Below are positions 17,215 through 18,372 of a stretch of DNA of 18,372 nt, one piece after another. Position numbers and translations under genes: made by a program. A model generated the notes under the pieces. That model saw only the letters and a list, made by a program, of their open reading frames with translations, did no database searches and was not told the origin of the DNA. The first letter of the stretch is position 1, and every line of letters begins with the position of its first letter. The stretch spans positions 1 to 18,372 of the forward strand of contig LSSN01001486.1 in the NCBI GenBank assembly GCA_001970855.1, in the 5' to 3' direction. The DNA comes from Smittium culicis. Its lineage: Eukaryota > Kickxellomycota > Harpellomycetes > Harpellales > Legeriomycetaceae.

Positions 17215-18372
17215 TTTTTTTAGCTTCAGAGTTTATAAAAAAAATTTTAAAAAAATTACTTTTGAAACAAAAACTACTCCGTCTCTCTAAAACCTCCATA
17301 CCCACTGTATATTGTTTCAAAGGGGCCGATGAATCACTTATACTTTCTAGTAAAATTGATCTTGAAACACGAATGCGATTAAAAAATTTAGCTGTTTCCA
17401 GCTCATAAATTTTATTGGCTGTGCCAGCTCGAAGCTGGCTTAAAGATTTTTTAGACTCCCCTCAAAGGAGTTTTCCGGCTAGATCCAGCTGTGATTCATT
17501 GGAATTTGAAATCAAAAAATTGGTGTCAATTCTGATCAAAGCTGGTATGAATCGGCCGATAGTTTTATTCCGAACTCTATGCCACATGGCGCAGTCTAAT
17601 AATATGTGATCTGCAGTCTCAGGCGTTCTGAGTTTGCAGCAGGAACAAAATATTTTATATTTTTCATTGATGATTTTAGATTTGGATAGGCGCTGGTCAG
17701 TCCAATAGCTGCCCATTCGCAGTTTCCCGATTTTCTGGAGACCCAGCCTTAGTGTGGGTTATATTACTTGCAGGCCAATCCAACTACCTTTGGGTTTTAT
17801 TTTACGACTAATGGCCCATCATTGAATTTTGGATCGATTATTTTTGATTTTTCTATTGGCCAGTGAAATCACAGTCAGGCCAGCAGCGTCTGTCTGGCAG
17901 TATCTTTTTTTCCACCTTGAGCATCCAGTGACCCACGTTTATTTTTGAGCCTTGATAGGCTGCTTGATGAGATCGGCAATCCACGTTTTGGATGCCGAAA
18001 ACTTTATATATGCTCTCTCACGCGCGGTTCTGGTGCGTAGGAACACTGAGGTGATGCCCAGTTCCTCGCGGATCCGCTCCATGACAGCGATTTTCCCTAT
18101 ATTTGCAACCATTCGCGTTGCCTGGTCAATCACAGTCTGTATTGGGTGACATCGGACTTCGCTCATCCCGAATTTCTCGCCTCCGTAGCATCCAATTGGG
18201 AGCAGAATCGAATTTATAAATTTAATTTTAAGTGCGGTGAGCACACTTGATTTGTTTAGAAAGCCATACGCAGAGTATAGGGCTTTCTGTGCCTTCAGTT
18301 TGTTGTTTCTAATAGTGCCTGATACGCCCCACTTGCTATACATGACATAGCCCAAGTAGGTGTAGTTATCAG
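17215..18372 (-). mobile_element. Second LINE copy, reversed, running off the right edge
   Basis: A diverged relative of the first LINE. Its coding remains cover about 17286-18370, and the T7 run at 17215-17221 (A7 in its sense direction) is the best candidate for its poly(A) end, about 65 nt beyond the coding end. The 5' end and a left-right target duplication cannot be checked because the element leaves the window. The left boundary is therefore approximate. Confidence 0.7.
17286..18370 (-). pseudogene. LINE ORF2 C-terminal fragment with four in-frame stops
   Basis: The frame is open at the window edge (DNYTYLGYVMYSK) and matches the first copy from YTYLGL onward: LLPIGCYGGEKFGMSEVRCH beside IIPIATYGCELFGMSAVRCY, then ARERAY, TWVTG, GSYWTDQR beside GAYWTAQR, and the zinc finger CX2CX9HX4C at 17591-17647. 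In-frame stops lie at 17939-17941, 17819-17821, 17759-17761 and 17462-17464, all in one frame with no indel needed. The end (PLKQYTVGMEVL) resembles the end of the first copy. Around the zinc finger the two copies share only about half their residues, so they are different lineages rather than recent duplicates. Confidence 0.85.

Noticed and set aside
17224..17408. Plus-strand second exon continuing the 27-codon frame after the acceptor at 17222-17223
   Set aside because: The frame stays open to a TAA, but the same DNA read on the minus strand continues the LINE protein to its end motif. The plus-strand reading is unrecognised and probably antisense chance.
15055..17941. A variant genetic code in which TAA/TAG/TGA are read through in the LINEs
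   Set aside because: The 1705-aa Gag-Pol and the ceramidase use ordinary stops at the expected ends and need no internal readthrough; decay of the LINE copies is simpler.

Overview
The window is AT-rich eukaryotic DNA dominated by mobile elements and their remains, with one well-supported host gene. The sequence does not name the organism. Two things point to a fungus or fungus-related lineage. The LTR retroelement carries an FLDD-IKG reverse transcriptase and an integrase with 34 residues between the last two catalytic residues, followed by an MVERGHG motif; I recall this combination from fungal Ty3/gypsy elements. The ceramidase gene has four ordinary GT-AG introns of 107-152 bp, which argues against a prokaryote or a typical intron-poor microsporidian.

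Layout. 1-5865: a Ty3/gypsy LTR retrotransposon on the minus strand, complete except that its 3' LTR runs off the left edge. It has an intact 1705-aa Gag-Pol, primer-binding site, polypurine tract and LTRs ending in the inverted repeat TGTCGTAG/CTACGACA. The visible 182 bp shared by the two LTRs are identical, so the insertion is recent. 5866 to about 11,000: very AT-rich DNA with no convincing gene. 11,062-11,490: scattered, broken coding matches that may be a decayed Merlin-like DDE transposase (weak). 12,000-12,558: pyrimidine-rich DNA with poly-C tracts. 12,559-13,922: a five-exon alkaline ceramidase gene (285 aa, ACER3/YPC1 family) with every catalytic and metal-binding residue I could align. 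It is easily missed because exon 2 is only 25 nt and long misleading frames run through its introns. 14,338-15,648: a 5'-truncated non-LTR retrotransposon (LINE) copy with a poly(A) end and a 9-bp target-site duplication. 15,658-16,950: AT-rich DNA with a 34-nt palindrome and a leftward TATA-like box. 16,952-17,053: a dense array of heat-shock-element pentamers, including eight alternating GAA/TTC units at exact 5-bp spacing. 17,058-17,139: a possible small exon ending in a consensus donor. 17,2xx-18,372: a second, diverged LINE copy on the minus strand, running off the right edge.

How the parts relate. The retroelements are self-contained and probably unrelated to the ceramidase, which would act in sphingolipid breakdown in an ER/Golgi-type membrane. 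The most unexpected item is the heat-shock-element array. It has no recognisable heat-shock gene beside it in the window, and the second LINE starts within about 160 bp of it. The LINE may therefore have landed in the first intron of a heat-inducible gene whose remainder lies to the right, or the array may drive a leftward transcript without an obvious reading frame.
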